Shown here one piece after another: positions 8,334-16,210 of a stretch of 63,684 bases of DNA. A program made the translations under genes and the position numbers. Positions within the stretch are counted from its first letter, which is position 1, and each line of letters starts with the position of its first letter. The stretch is from NCBI GenBank assembly GCA_964528645.1, contig CAZGSR010000012.1, positions 1-63,684 of the forward strand, in the 5' to 3' direction. The notes beneath the pieces were generated by a model, which was not told where the DNA came from, made no database searches, and saw nothing but the letters and a program-made list of their open reading frames with translations. The stretch comes from UBA5734 sp964528645 (GTDB lineage: Bacteria > Bacillota > Clostridia > Saccharofermentanales > UBA5734).

Positions 8334-9944
8334 ATGCATGAAACATTGGGCTCTGAAGTGGGCCGCCGGCGCACCTTTGCGATCATCTCCCATCCTGACG
8401 CCGGTAAAACGACCATGACGGAGAAATTGCTGCTATATGGCGGCGCAATCCACATGGCCGGAACAGTCAAGGCAAGAAAAGCTTCCCGTCATGCCACTTC
8501 CGACTGGATGGAAATCGAAAAGCAGCGTGGCATTTCCGTCACATCGTCGGTCATGCAGTTCAATTACAACGGCTTTTGCATCAATATCCTCGACACCCCT
8601 GGACACCAGGACTTTTCGGAGGACACCTACCGGACTCTGGTTGCAGCAGATGCCGCTGTCATGCTCATTGACGGTGCGAAAGGGGTCGAGGCTCAGACAA
8701 TCAAACTGTTCACTGTCTGTCGCCAGCGTGGGATTCCGATTTTCACCTTCATCAACAAGATGGACCGGGCGGCCAAGAATCCGTTCGATCTGATGGACGA
8801 ACTGGAAAAGGTGCTCGGCATTTTCTCCGTCCCGGTCAATTGGCCGATCGGAACCGACGGTGACTTCAAGGGGGTCTATAACCGCAAGTTCAACCGCGTC
8901 GAATTATACGATGGCAGCAAAGGCGACCACGGAGCCAGCATGGTCAAAGTCTCCGTCACCAGTGTCGACGACCCCAATCTCGGCGAAGTGATCGGCGACG
9001 ATTACCAGGCGCGCCTGATGAGCGACATCGAACTTCTCGATATCGCCGGCGATGAGCTCGACCTGGCACGGGTGCGCAAAGGCGAGCTGACCCCCGTGTT
9101 TTTTGGCAGTGCCATCACCAATTTCGGTGTCGAATCGTTCCTCAACGAATTCCTGGCCATGGCGCCTGCCCCGGGCGAACGTAAAACGACCGAAGGTTGG
9201 GTCAAACCGGTCGAAGATTATTTCAGCGGGTTTGTCTTCAAGATCCAGGCAAACATGAACCCGGACCATCGCGACCGCATGGCTTTTATCCGGATCTGTT
9301 CCGGCCAGTTCGAAAAAGGACTCGAGGTCCGCCATGTCCGCCAGGGCAAGAATATCCGCCTGGCTCAGCCGCAGCAGCTAATGGCCCAGGAGCGCAGCCA
9401 GGTCGAAGAAGCTTTTGCCGGCGATATCATTGGCGTTTTCGATCCAGGCATTTTCCGGATCGGTGACACGCTCGTCGAAGGCAACCGCAATTTCCGGTTC
9501 GAAGATATCCCCGTCTTCCCACCAGAACACTTCGCCCGAGTGGCACCTGCCGATTCCATGAAGCGCAAGCAGTTCCTTAAGGGGATCGAGCAGCTGGCGG
9601 AAGAAGGCGCGATCCAGGTATACAAACAACCGGACATTGGTACGGAAACCTATATTATCGGTGTCGTCGGTGTGCTCCAGTTCGAAGTCCTCGAGTACCG
9701 GCTCAAGGCTGAATACAGCGTTAGTATCCGCCAGAACGGTCTCAATTACCGCCACGCCCGCTGGGTCATGCCTGACGAATCCGGCAAAATGCCTGATCCG
9801 AAAAAATTATCCATTACGAGCACCACCATGATTGTCCTCGACAAAGACGAGAGCCCTGTTCTCCTTTTCGAATCCGACTGGGCCATCGACTGGGCCATCG
9901 ACCGCAATCCCGGCCTCAAACTCGCCAGCATCCACGGCACGTGA
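8334..9944 (+). CDS. prfC: Peptide chain release factor 3
   Basis: A 536-residue translational GTPase that removes RF1/RF2 from the ribosome after peptide release. The G domain shows the P-loop SHPDAGKTTMTEK (19-31), the switch region with SDWMEIEKQRGISVTSS near 65, DTPGHQDFSEDT near 88 and INKMDR near 142. The remainder fits EF-G-like domains II and III of RF3, and the length matches the family (about 530). The start follows AGGAGG at good spacing. Near the C terminus a short repeat (DWAIDWAID) is visible. Monocistronic, with two terminator-like hairpins after it. Confidence 0.96.
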   Translation: MHETLGSEVGRRRTFAIISHPDAGKTTMTEKLLLYGGAIHMAGTVKARKASRHATSDWMEIEKQRGISVTSSVMQFNYNGFCINILDTPGHQDFSEDTYRTLVAADAAVMLIDGAKGVEAQTIKLFTVCRQRGIPIFTFINKMDRAAKNPFDLMDELEKVLGIFSVPVNWPIGTDGDFKGVYNRKFNRVELYDGSKGDHGASMVKVSVTSVDDPNLGEVIGDDYQARLMSDIELLDIAGDELDLARVRKGELTPVFFGSAITNFGVESFLNEFLAMAPAPGERKTTEGWVKPVEDYFSGFVFKIQANMNPDHRDRMAFIRICSGQFEKGLEVRHVRQGKNIRLAQPQQLMAQERSQVEEAFAGDIIGVFDPGIFRIGDTLVEGNRNFRFEDIPVFPPEHFARVAPADSMKRKQFLKGIEQLAEEGAIQVYKQPDIGTETYIIGVVGVLQFEVLEYRLKAEYSVSIRQNGLNYRHARWVMPDESGKMPDPKKLSITSTTMIVLDKDESPVLLFESDWAIDWAIDRNPGLKLASIHGT

Positions 9945-9990
9945 ATATTTGCCCGAAAACGGACCGGGTCCGTTTTCAGGCAACCTTGCT

Positions 9991-10025
9991 AAAAGCCCCG
10001 GAGACCAGCGGTTTCCGGGGCTTTT
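9991..10025. terminator. Bidirectional terminator between prfC and thrC
   Basis: AAAAGCCCCGGA and TCCGGGGCTTTT form a perfect stem with A and T tails on both sides, so it can end prfC (plus) and thrC (minus). A second perfect hairpin, GAAAACGGAC/GTCCGTTTTC, sits just before it at 9955-9976. Confidence 0.88.
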
Positions 10026-10055
10026 GCTATTTCGTGACTTTGACTGTTTATGCAG

Positions 10056-11558
10056 TTAGCTGAGTATTTCGAGGACGGCTTGTTTCATCTGGTCGCGTTC
10101 GATGGTCTTGGTGTGCAGGACGTCGCGCAGGCCAAGGTCCTTGAGTGGTGCGGGGATTTCCAAGCCACTTTCGCCTGAGAGTTCATTGAGGAGGACTTCT
10201 TCGCTGCGGCCGCGGCTGTACCCATTGCCAAACAAGGCATCGCTGACGGCGGCACCAAATTTGAACGGGCTGGCGGTGGAGACAAAAATCACGCAGGAAC
10301 TATCACCCGAGCGCTGGGCATAGCGGCCATAGACATTGAAACCGACGGCGGTGTGCGTGTCGATCAGGTGGTCGGTACGGTCGTAGATATCGCGGATCGT
10401 CTTGGTTGTGCCAAAATCATCAGCAAATCCACCGACGAAAACGTCCTGCAGGGCACGCAAGGTGGCGGGATCGACGGTATAGGCTCCCTCCTTCTGCAGT
10501 TTGTCCATCCAAGTGCGGATGGTCTCGGCTTTGCGTCCTGTCAGTTCAAACAGCAATCGCTCGAGGTTGCTGGAAATCAGGATATCCATCGACGGTGTGT
10601 TGGTTTTGAAGAACTCACGGCGCCGGTCATAGGTCCCGCTGCGGATAAAATCAGAAAGGACCTTGTTTTTGTTGGAGGCGCAGATCAGCTTATTGACCGG
10701 CAAACCCATGGCCCGGGCATACCAGGCCGCCAGGATATTGCCGAAATTTCCGGTCGGGACAACGATGTTGACCTTCTCACCGGGTTCGATTTTTTCCCTG
10801 GCCAGCAGATCTGCATAAGCTGAGAAATAATAGACAATTTGCGGTGCCAGTCGACCCCAGTTGATCGAATTGGCAGACGAAAGCAGGACTCCTTTGCCTT
10901 GAAGCTCTTCGGCAAGCGATTTGTCATTGAAAATGGTCTTCACCCCAGACTGGGCATCGTCAAAACTGCCTTCGACAGCAAGGACATGGCAATTGGCGCC
11001 TTCGGTGGTGACCATCTGCAAACGCTGGATCTCACTGACGCCCTTGGAGGGATAAAACACAATGACCTGGGTCCCTTCGACCCCTGAAAAACCTTCCAGG
11101 GCTGCCTTGCCGGTGTCGCCGGATGTAGCAGTGAGGATGCAGACCTGGGACGTCTCGCCAGTCTTGCGGATGGCAGCCGTCATCAGGTGGGGCAGCAGTT
11201 GCAGGGCCATGTCCTTGAAAGCAGCCGTCGGCCCGTGCCAGAGCTCGAGCATGAACTCCTTGTTGTTGTACTTATTGAGCTGGGCCAGCGGGGCTGGATC
11301 CGGGCCGAATTTTTCCTCGGCATAAGCAGCGCTGGCATACTCGCGCAATTCATCCTGGGTGTAATCGGTCAAAAACAGGGACAGGATCTCGACCGCGCGC
11401 TCAACATAGGGTTTCCTGGCCAGGGTAATGATCTGGTCCAGCGAGACTTCCGGGATGGACTCTGGGACAAAGAGGCCGCCATCTGGGGCAATGCCGAGCT
11501 TGATCGCCATGGCTGACGGATAGCGGATGTCTCCACCCCGTGTACTGATGTAATTCAT
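10056..11558 (-). CDS. thrC: Threonine synthase
   Basis: A 500-residue PLP enzyme that converts O-phosphohomoserine to threonine in the cytoplasm. The PLP lysine is Lys115 in AAFKDMALQ, the characteristic threonine synthase site; TATSGDTGKAALEGF near 145 and the VPTGNFGNILA phosphate-binding loop near 268 support the family. The N terminus (MNYISTRGG, then a DGGLFVPE stretch) matches the longer class typical of enterics and Clostridia. RBS AGGAGG is present. It is the last gene of the minus-strand run from the TPR protein and folC; the gap to the upstream gene is 40 bases. Confidence 0.95.
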   Translation of the reverse strand: MNYISTRGGDIRYPSAMAIKLGIAPDGGLFVPESIPEVSLDQIITLARKPYVERAVEILSLFLTDYTQDELREYASAAYAEEKFGPDPAPLAQLNKYNNKEFMLELWHGPTAAFKDMALQLLPHLMTAAIRKTGETSQVCILTATSGDTGKAALEGFSGVEGTQVIVFYPSKGVSEIQRLQMVTTEGANCHVLAVEGSFDDAQSGVKTIFNDKSLAEELQGKGVLLSSANSINWGRLAPQIVYYFSAYADLLAREKIEPGEKVNIVVPTGNFGNILAAWYARAMGLPVNKLICASNKNKVLSDFIRSGTYDRRREFFKTNTPSMDILISSNLERLLFELTGRKAETIRTWMDKLQKEGAYTVDPATLRALQDVFVGGFADDFGTTKTIRDIYDRTDHLIDTHTAVGFNVYGRYAQRSGDSSCVIFVSTASPFKFGAAVSDALFGNGYSRGRSEEVLLNELSGESGLEIPAPLKDLGLRDVLHTKTIERDQMKQAVLEILS

Positions 11559-11598
11559 ATTGGTTCCTCCTGTGGTATCGGCAACTGCAGGTCAGGTT

Positions 11599-13023
11599 TC
11601 AAGTTGCCGGGGGCTGGCTGGTGGTTGCGGGTGCTGCCGTTGTTTCAGGAGACGGCGTTGGAAATCCCATTTCAGACAGGCGTATTTGGGCATATCCTGC
11701 GATCTCGCGACCCGGGAACTTCTCGATCACGAGTTCGTAATAGGGCCTGGCCTGGTCGTGTTGTCCCAGAGCTTGGTAGTTGCGGCCACAGTAATAGGCA
11801 ACTCCGCCACCGTAATAGAGGGGCTCCAGGGCATAGGCCCTCAGGTAGTAGTCCAGAGAAGTCTGGTTGTCCTTGTTCTCATAAGCCTGGTTGCCCTCAG
11901 CCCGCAGGATTTCGGCAGCCTTGACCCGGTACTGGTCAAGGGAGGTGAGGATGCTGGTATTCAGGTTGTCAACGCTCATGGGCACAGCCGGCGATTGCAG
12001 CGCGGGATCGAGACTGGCACTGGCTTCACTCATTTTCAGGAGATTTTCTGCAGCCGCGACGACGTCTGTTTTGGCGAGAAGCAGGGCCGCCTGGTATTCA
12101 CTGTAAATCTGGGTCAATAGGTCTGTCGGACTGGTTGTTCCAACAGTCTGTGCGGGTTCGGATGTTGATGGGGGTGCCTGTTGTGTGGTCATGACCGGGA
12201 CGGTGGACCCAACGGTGGTCTCAGTCTCAGGCAGACTTTGCGTGGGTGTGGTTTCGGTTTCACTGGGCGGCGGGGCTACAAACTGGGCATAGTCCTCCAT
12301 CAGTTCAGCCACACGGGGATCTTCTGCGGAAAGTGCACCCAATCGGTCCAGCAGATAGGACAAGCGTTCATCGGTATCGGGAATAACAGCTGACGACCGG
12401 TCCAGGATGAGGCGATAGGCGAAAAGGCCCAGGAATGCTATCAGAATAACACCCAGGGAGATCCCGGTGACAAGGACAATCCGGCGTAAGTGCTGGCCAG
12501 GTGTAGCCTCATCGGCGACGAAGGTCTCCTCCTGCTGGACTCGGTCTCCGTGGCGCACAACCTCAAGCACTTCCTTGCGGCTAGCCATTTTTGCCTTGCC
12601 TGATTTGCGCGTTTTTTCCAGGATCGAGGCACCGCTGGCTGGGCGGTTCAGCAAATTCACATGAGTGGGGGCCAGAGACTCCTGCTCATTCTGGATCGCT
12701 GCGAGCAGGGCATCGGCCAGCTGGACATCGCCCGGGCGAAGCCCGGCCAGGCGGGAGCGATGAATCAGCTCGGTGGCCGCATCCAATCGTTTCAGTTCGA
12801 ACAAGCAGGCGGCATAGAGCAACCCGGCAGGGCCAAACAGAGGGTACTGAATGACCAGTTTGCGCAAAGCGATCTGGGCAATATCCGCGCTGTCGGCGCG
12901 TAAATTAGCCAGCGCACGATTGTAGCTCGCGATAGCGGCTTCCATTTCACGTGGCGGGGCAAAGATCTCAGCTTCTTCGAAGGTGAGGGGTGACAGTTTC
13001 TTCAGATGGGCCTGCCAACTCAA
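11599..13023 (-). CDS. Single-pass membrane protein with TPR-like ends
   Basis: A 474-residue protein of unknown function. The first 130 residues are helical with TPR-like spacing. A single membrane helix lies at about 184-206, then a coiled or helical segment, a Thr/Ser/Pro-rich linker (about 255-305), a helical domain, and a TPR-like region near 385-455. A short Thr/Pro/Ala tail ends the protein. Its ATG overlaps the folC stop in the ATGA configuration, so it is translated with folC. The architecture suggests a scaffold or assembly factor spanning the membrane, perhaps linked to the surface-protein genes upstream in the same run; that is inference. Confidence 0.75.
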   Translation of the reverse strand: MSWQAHLKKLSPLTFEEAEIFAPPREMEAAIASYNRALANLRADSADIAQIALRKLVIQYPLFGPAGLLYAACLFELKRLDAATELIHRSRLAGLRPGDVQLADALLAAIQNEQESLAPTHVNLLNRPASGASILEKTRKSGKAKMASRKEVLEVVRHGDRVQQEETFVADEATPGQHLRRIVLVTGISLGVILIAFLGLFAYRLILDRSSAVIPDTDERLSYLLDRLGALSAEDPRVAELMEDYAQFVAPPPSETETTPTQSLPETETTVGSTVPVMTTQQAPPSTSEPAQTVGTTSPTDLLTQIYSEYQAALLLAKTDVVAAAENLLKMSEASASLDPALQSPAVPMSVDNLNTSILTSLDQYRVKAAEILRAEGNQAYENKDNQTSLDYYLRAYALEPLYYGGGVAYYCGRNYQALGQHDQARPYYELVIEKFPGREIAGYAQIRLSEMGFPTPSPETTAAPATTSQPPAT

Positions 13024-14426
13024 CTCAGCGGATCCTCCCGGTCTAAACTCAGATGTTGCCTGATCCAGCTGCGGAAATGGCCAACCAGATACAGGGAGCC
13101 AAATGCGCAGATGGCCGCCTGTTCTTCTGCGGCCAACTCCAGAGCATGTGAAAGCCCTTGCAACGGATCGGCATAAGAATGGATCGTATCCGAGATATTA
13201 TAACCGCAATCACCGCGTTTTTTCAATTCCGCAATCGTTTCAGCCAGCTGCTGGGCCGGCAACGCCCTGGGGTTGTCCGGGGTCACGCAAAAAACCGCCC
13301 GGATCTGGAACTTACGGCCATGCCAGAGCGCGTCGAGCATGGCATGATAGTCCTTGTCCGCCAAAAGGCCAACAACGAAAATGACCGCCTGGCTGGGAAC
13401 GAGCAGGTCCAGCGCATCCCCCAGAGCCAAGGTCCCCTGGGGATTGTGAGCCCCGTCAACCAAAACGAGCGGCCGACCGGGGAAAACTTCGAGACGGGCA
13501 GGCCAGCGCGCCTGGGCGATTCCGGCAACGATGGCTGCAGGAGGCACAAGCCCCTGGAGTGCCTGGATGGCCAGTGCTGCATTCAGAGGCTGGAAAAGAC
13601 CGAGCAGTCGGGTCCGGTACGTGTGGCCCTGGTAAGAAAAGGTCTGTCCGGTGAGCTGATAGTCGATTCGTTCGATCTGGCCGGGATGAAGGACGGTCAA
13701 AGGAGCATCGAGTTCCCGGCAACGATCGATAAAGACCTGGAGGGCTGCTGTGGCCTCGGCAACAGCACCAGGATTGGCAGCGACCGGATCATAGAGGAAA
13801 ACGGGACAAAGCGGTTTGATGATGCCTGCTTTCTCTGTAGCAATCGCCGGCAGCGTGTCTCCGAGGCGGTCCATATGATCGTATCCGATCGCGGTCAGGA
13901 TCACACGTTCGGGCCTGGCGATCACATTGGTGGAATCGAGCCGTCCACCCAGACCTGTTTCCAAAACAACCCAGTCACAGGCTTGCTGGCGGAAATAGAC
14001 AAAGGCAGCTGCCGTGATGAGCTCGAACTCAGTCGGGTGTTCTCCCCCCTGTTCCAACATGGCTTCGACTGCCAGCTGGATCCGAGTCATAATCCGGGCA
14101 AAATCTTCCGGTCCGATTTCACCGCAAGTTTCGTCGACTGCCAGCTGGTCTAGTCCATCCAGTCCTGCGATGATCCGGATCCGCTCTGTGAAACGTTCGA
14201 TGTATGGTGACGTGTAGAGACCAACTTTGGCCCCGCTGGCAGCCAGGATCGACGCACAATAGCTGGACGTGGAGCCTTTGCCATTGGTACCGGCAACATG
14301 GATGACCCGAAGGCCTGCTTCCGGATGGCCAAGCAGTTCCAGAAGCGCCTGCATCCGCTCGAGTCCGAGCCGGATACCGAAGGTCAGGGCAGCCTGGATA
14401 TAGGAACGGGATTCGGCATAATCCAT
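13020..14426 (-). CDS. folC: Bifunctional folylpolyglutamate/dihydrofolate synthase
   Basis: A 468-residue Mur-ligase-family enzyme that adds glutamate to folates using ATP. The P-loop HVAGTNGKGSTSS (43-55) is the FolC form; TSPYIERFTERI near 72 and a central VVLETGLGGRLDSTN near 155 are FolC signatures, and LVDGAHNPQG near 322 marks the C-terminal domain. It overlaps the following gene by 4 bases and starts 2 bases after the GtrA-like gene, so it sits in a compact operon. Whether it also makes dihydrofolate from dihydropteroate cannot be read from the sequence. Confidence 0.93.
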   Translation of the reverse strand: MDYAESRSYIQAALTFGIRLGLERMQALLELLGHPEAGLRVIHVAGTNGKGSTSSYCASILAASGAKVGLYTSPYIERFTERIRIIAGLDGLDQLAVDETCGEIGPEDFARIMTRIQLAVEAMLEQGGEHPTEFELITAAAFVYFRQQACDWVVLETGLGGRLDSTNVIARPERVILTAIGYDHMDRLGDTLPAIATEKAGIIKPLCPVFLYDPVAANPGAVAEATAALQVFIDRCRELDAPLTVLHPGQIERIDYQLTGQTFSYQGHTYRTRLLGLFQPLNAALAIQALQGLVPPAAIVAGIAQARWPARLEVFPGRPLVLVDGAHNPQGTLALGDALDLLVPSQAVIFVVGLLADKDYHAMLDALWHGRKFQIRAVFCVTPDNPRALPAQQLAETIAELKKRGDCGYNISDTIHSYADPLQGLSHALELAAEEQAAICAFGSLYLVGHFRSWIRQHLSLDREDPLS

Positions 14427-14428
14427 GG

Positions 14429-14908
14429 TCAGGAGTCCTGCCTGGGGTTTTGACCCGATCCGGCCTGGCCTTGAGCATGGTGGCGGAAAATGAACAGCTT
14501 GCTCATGACATAATTGCCTGCCACTACCAGAAACTGGGTGAGGACTTTGCTCACCGATAACGACAGGCTGCCGACTGGAATTTCCAGCTGGATGCCCAAC
14601 AGATTGAAAAGCAGGTACATCGCACCATATTCAAACAAAAGTGATATCAGGATACGTGAACCGACAAAACGCCGGAACTCCAGCCATACCGGACCTCTGG
14701 ACCGGAAAACGAACCAGCGGTTGGTGAAAAAAGCAAACAGCAACGAAGCAGAAATAGCCGGTGCATTGGTCAAATACCAGCGTTCGGGGCCAAAAACCTG
14801 GCTCAAAAGCATGAACACCAGCAGATTGACCAGTGTCGCCAGGACGCCGGCGATCAGGTAGGTGATGATTTCACGTTGCCAGATGAGCTTGAGAAGACGT
14901 TTGATCAC
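14429..14908 (-). CDS. GtrA-like membrane protein
   Basis: A 159-residue protein with four membrane helices (about 15-37, 45-65, 85-105, 112-135), basic at both ends, matching the GtrA/DPMS family. Members help move polyprenyl-phosphate-linked sugars across the membrane or partner with glycosyltransferases in surface polysaccharide modification. Conserved-looking GtrA features include TNAPAISASLLFAFFTNRWFVF near 45-66. Placement 3 bases after the cohesin gene and downstream of the sugar transferase fits a cell-surface glycan role. Confidence 0.8.
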   Translation of the reverse strand: MIKRLLKLIWQREIITYLIAGVLATLVNLLVFMLLSQVFGPERWYLTNAPAISASLLFAFFTNRWFVFRSRGPVWLEFRRFVGSRILISLLFEYGAMYLLFNLLGIQLEIPVGSLSLSVSKVLTQFLVVAGNYVMSKLFIFRHHAQGQAGSGQNPRQDS

Positions 14909-14911
14909 CGC

Positions 14912-16195
14912 CTAATCCACCCGGCGGATTTTCGGCGGTCGTGGCGGTGCTGCACGTCCTGACGCGACAGCCCGCTCAGCGGGCCGGACATACGAATAAT
15001 ACGTCCAGACCAGGAAAACGATCAACATCAGGCTCAGAAGACCCAGGACAATGGCAACCACCATCCAGAGATTGAAGCCAGAAGTGTTTCCGGGCACTTG
15101 GCTGGCTACTGGATTGGTCTGGCTGGCAACTGGTTCTGCCGCCTGGCTGGAGGTTTCGGATGTGGTCGTCCCCTCCTGCTGTTCTATGAGCAGATAGGGG
15201 AAAATCATCTGCTTGTCCGGCTTGTAGAGGAAGAATCCCTTTTGACCGTCGCTGTCCATCAGATACAACAGGTAGGTGCCCGTATACGGATCTTCCGGAC
15301 CGTCCAGTTCTGCTTTTTTCCAGCAATTGATCAGCTGGCCGTCGATGGTGACACTGGTAGCAGTGAAACCGTCAGGTACCCTGGCGCTGGCATCCGGTCG
15401 GATCAGAACGAATTCATGACCAGGAATGATGAAGGGATTGAAAGCATAGACCGAATTGAAATTGGAGTCGTAAAAGAACAGGTTGGCACCAGCGGTCTCA
15501 CTGTCCAGATAGATCAGGACCAAGTCACCTTTCTGGGACTTGAAAGCTTCCATCTGGACCCCTCCGATGGCAAGGGCAGTGCGGTAGAATCCAGCCGGTG
15601 TTGCCATTGACTGGGGCAGCGGCAGGACGGTGTACGTACCATCAGAAAATTCCAGAGTTGGGTTGGCAGCTGCGGTTGTCGTTGCCACCGGTTCGGTTGT
15701 GGTTGTTGCAGTCGTTGCGCCGGCTGCAATCACGCTCACAGCAACGGACGTGCTCACTGGGCTTTCGGAATTGATAACAACATCAGAGGTCGAAAAAGTA
15801 CCAGTTCCTTCTGCCTTGGCGCGGAAAGTCAGTTTGCAGAGCTTACTGGTGTTGGCTACACCGGTGTCACCGTAGGCGTAGACCGAAACGCTGGAACCGT
15901 TGTTGTCGACAGAACTGGCTCCATTGAGGCCGGTCAGGTCTGATCCCGAAACAAAATCAAATTTTCCCGTGTCAAAACTGACCGTCACTTGGTAGGCGGA
16001 TACCGTCACCGCCGGCACGGACATGAAGATAATCGTCACAGTCTTGCCAACTTCTGCGGATTCGGCACTGGCCGTGATCTGGCCGATCAGTCCCTCAGCC
16101 TCGACAACCTGGACGGGGACCAGCATGAACATCAACGTCAGAATCAGGGCCAGAAACATGGCCAGGGGTTGATACTTTCTTATCAGGACTTGCAT
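14912..16195 (-). CDS. Membrane-anchored cohesin-domain protein
   Basis: A 427-residue exported protein. Residues 1-33 form a signal peptide ending near VEAEG. Residues about 37-165 read as a cohesin domain: ASAESAEVGKTVTI at its start, AYQVTVSFDTGKFDF near 65, and a KLCKLTFRAKAEGTG-type strand near 120. A Thr/Ala linker follows, then a beta-rich domain of about 150 residues that I do not recognise, a Ser/Thr/Gln linker, one membrane helix (about 377-400) and a basic Pro-rich tail. Cohesins bind dockerins, and the gene directly upstream encodes a dockerin protein (15-base gap), so the pair probably forms a complex at the membrane surface. Confidence 0.85.
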   Translation of the reverse strand: MQVLIRKYQPLAMFLALILTLMFMLVPVQVVEAEGLIGQITASAESAEVGKTVTIIFMSVPAVTVSAYQVTVSFDTGKFDFVSGSDLTGLNGASSVDNNGSSVSVYAYGDTGVANTSKLCKLTFRAKAEGTGTFSTSDVVINSESPVSTSVAVSVIAAGATTATTTTEPVATTTAAANPTLEFSDGTYTVLPLPQSMATPAGFYRTALAIGGVQMEAFKSQKGDLVLIYLDSETAGANLFFYDSNFNSVYAFNPFIIPGHEFVLIRPDASARVPDGFTATSVTIDGQLINCWKKAELDGPEDPYTGTYLLYLMDSDGQKGFFLYKPDKQMIFPYLLIEQQEGTTTSETSSQAAEPVASQTNPVASQVPGNTSGFNLWMVVAIVLGLLSLMLIVFLVWTYYSYVRPAERAVASGRAAPPRPPKIRRVD

Positions 16196-16210
16196 CGGTC
16201 CTCCGATTTA

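Noticed and set aside
13158..14153. 331-codon plus-strand frame
   Set aside because: Opposite strand of folC, which has clear catalytic motifs; no ribosome site.
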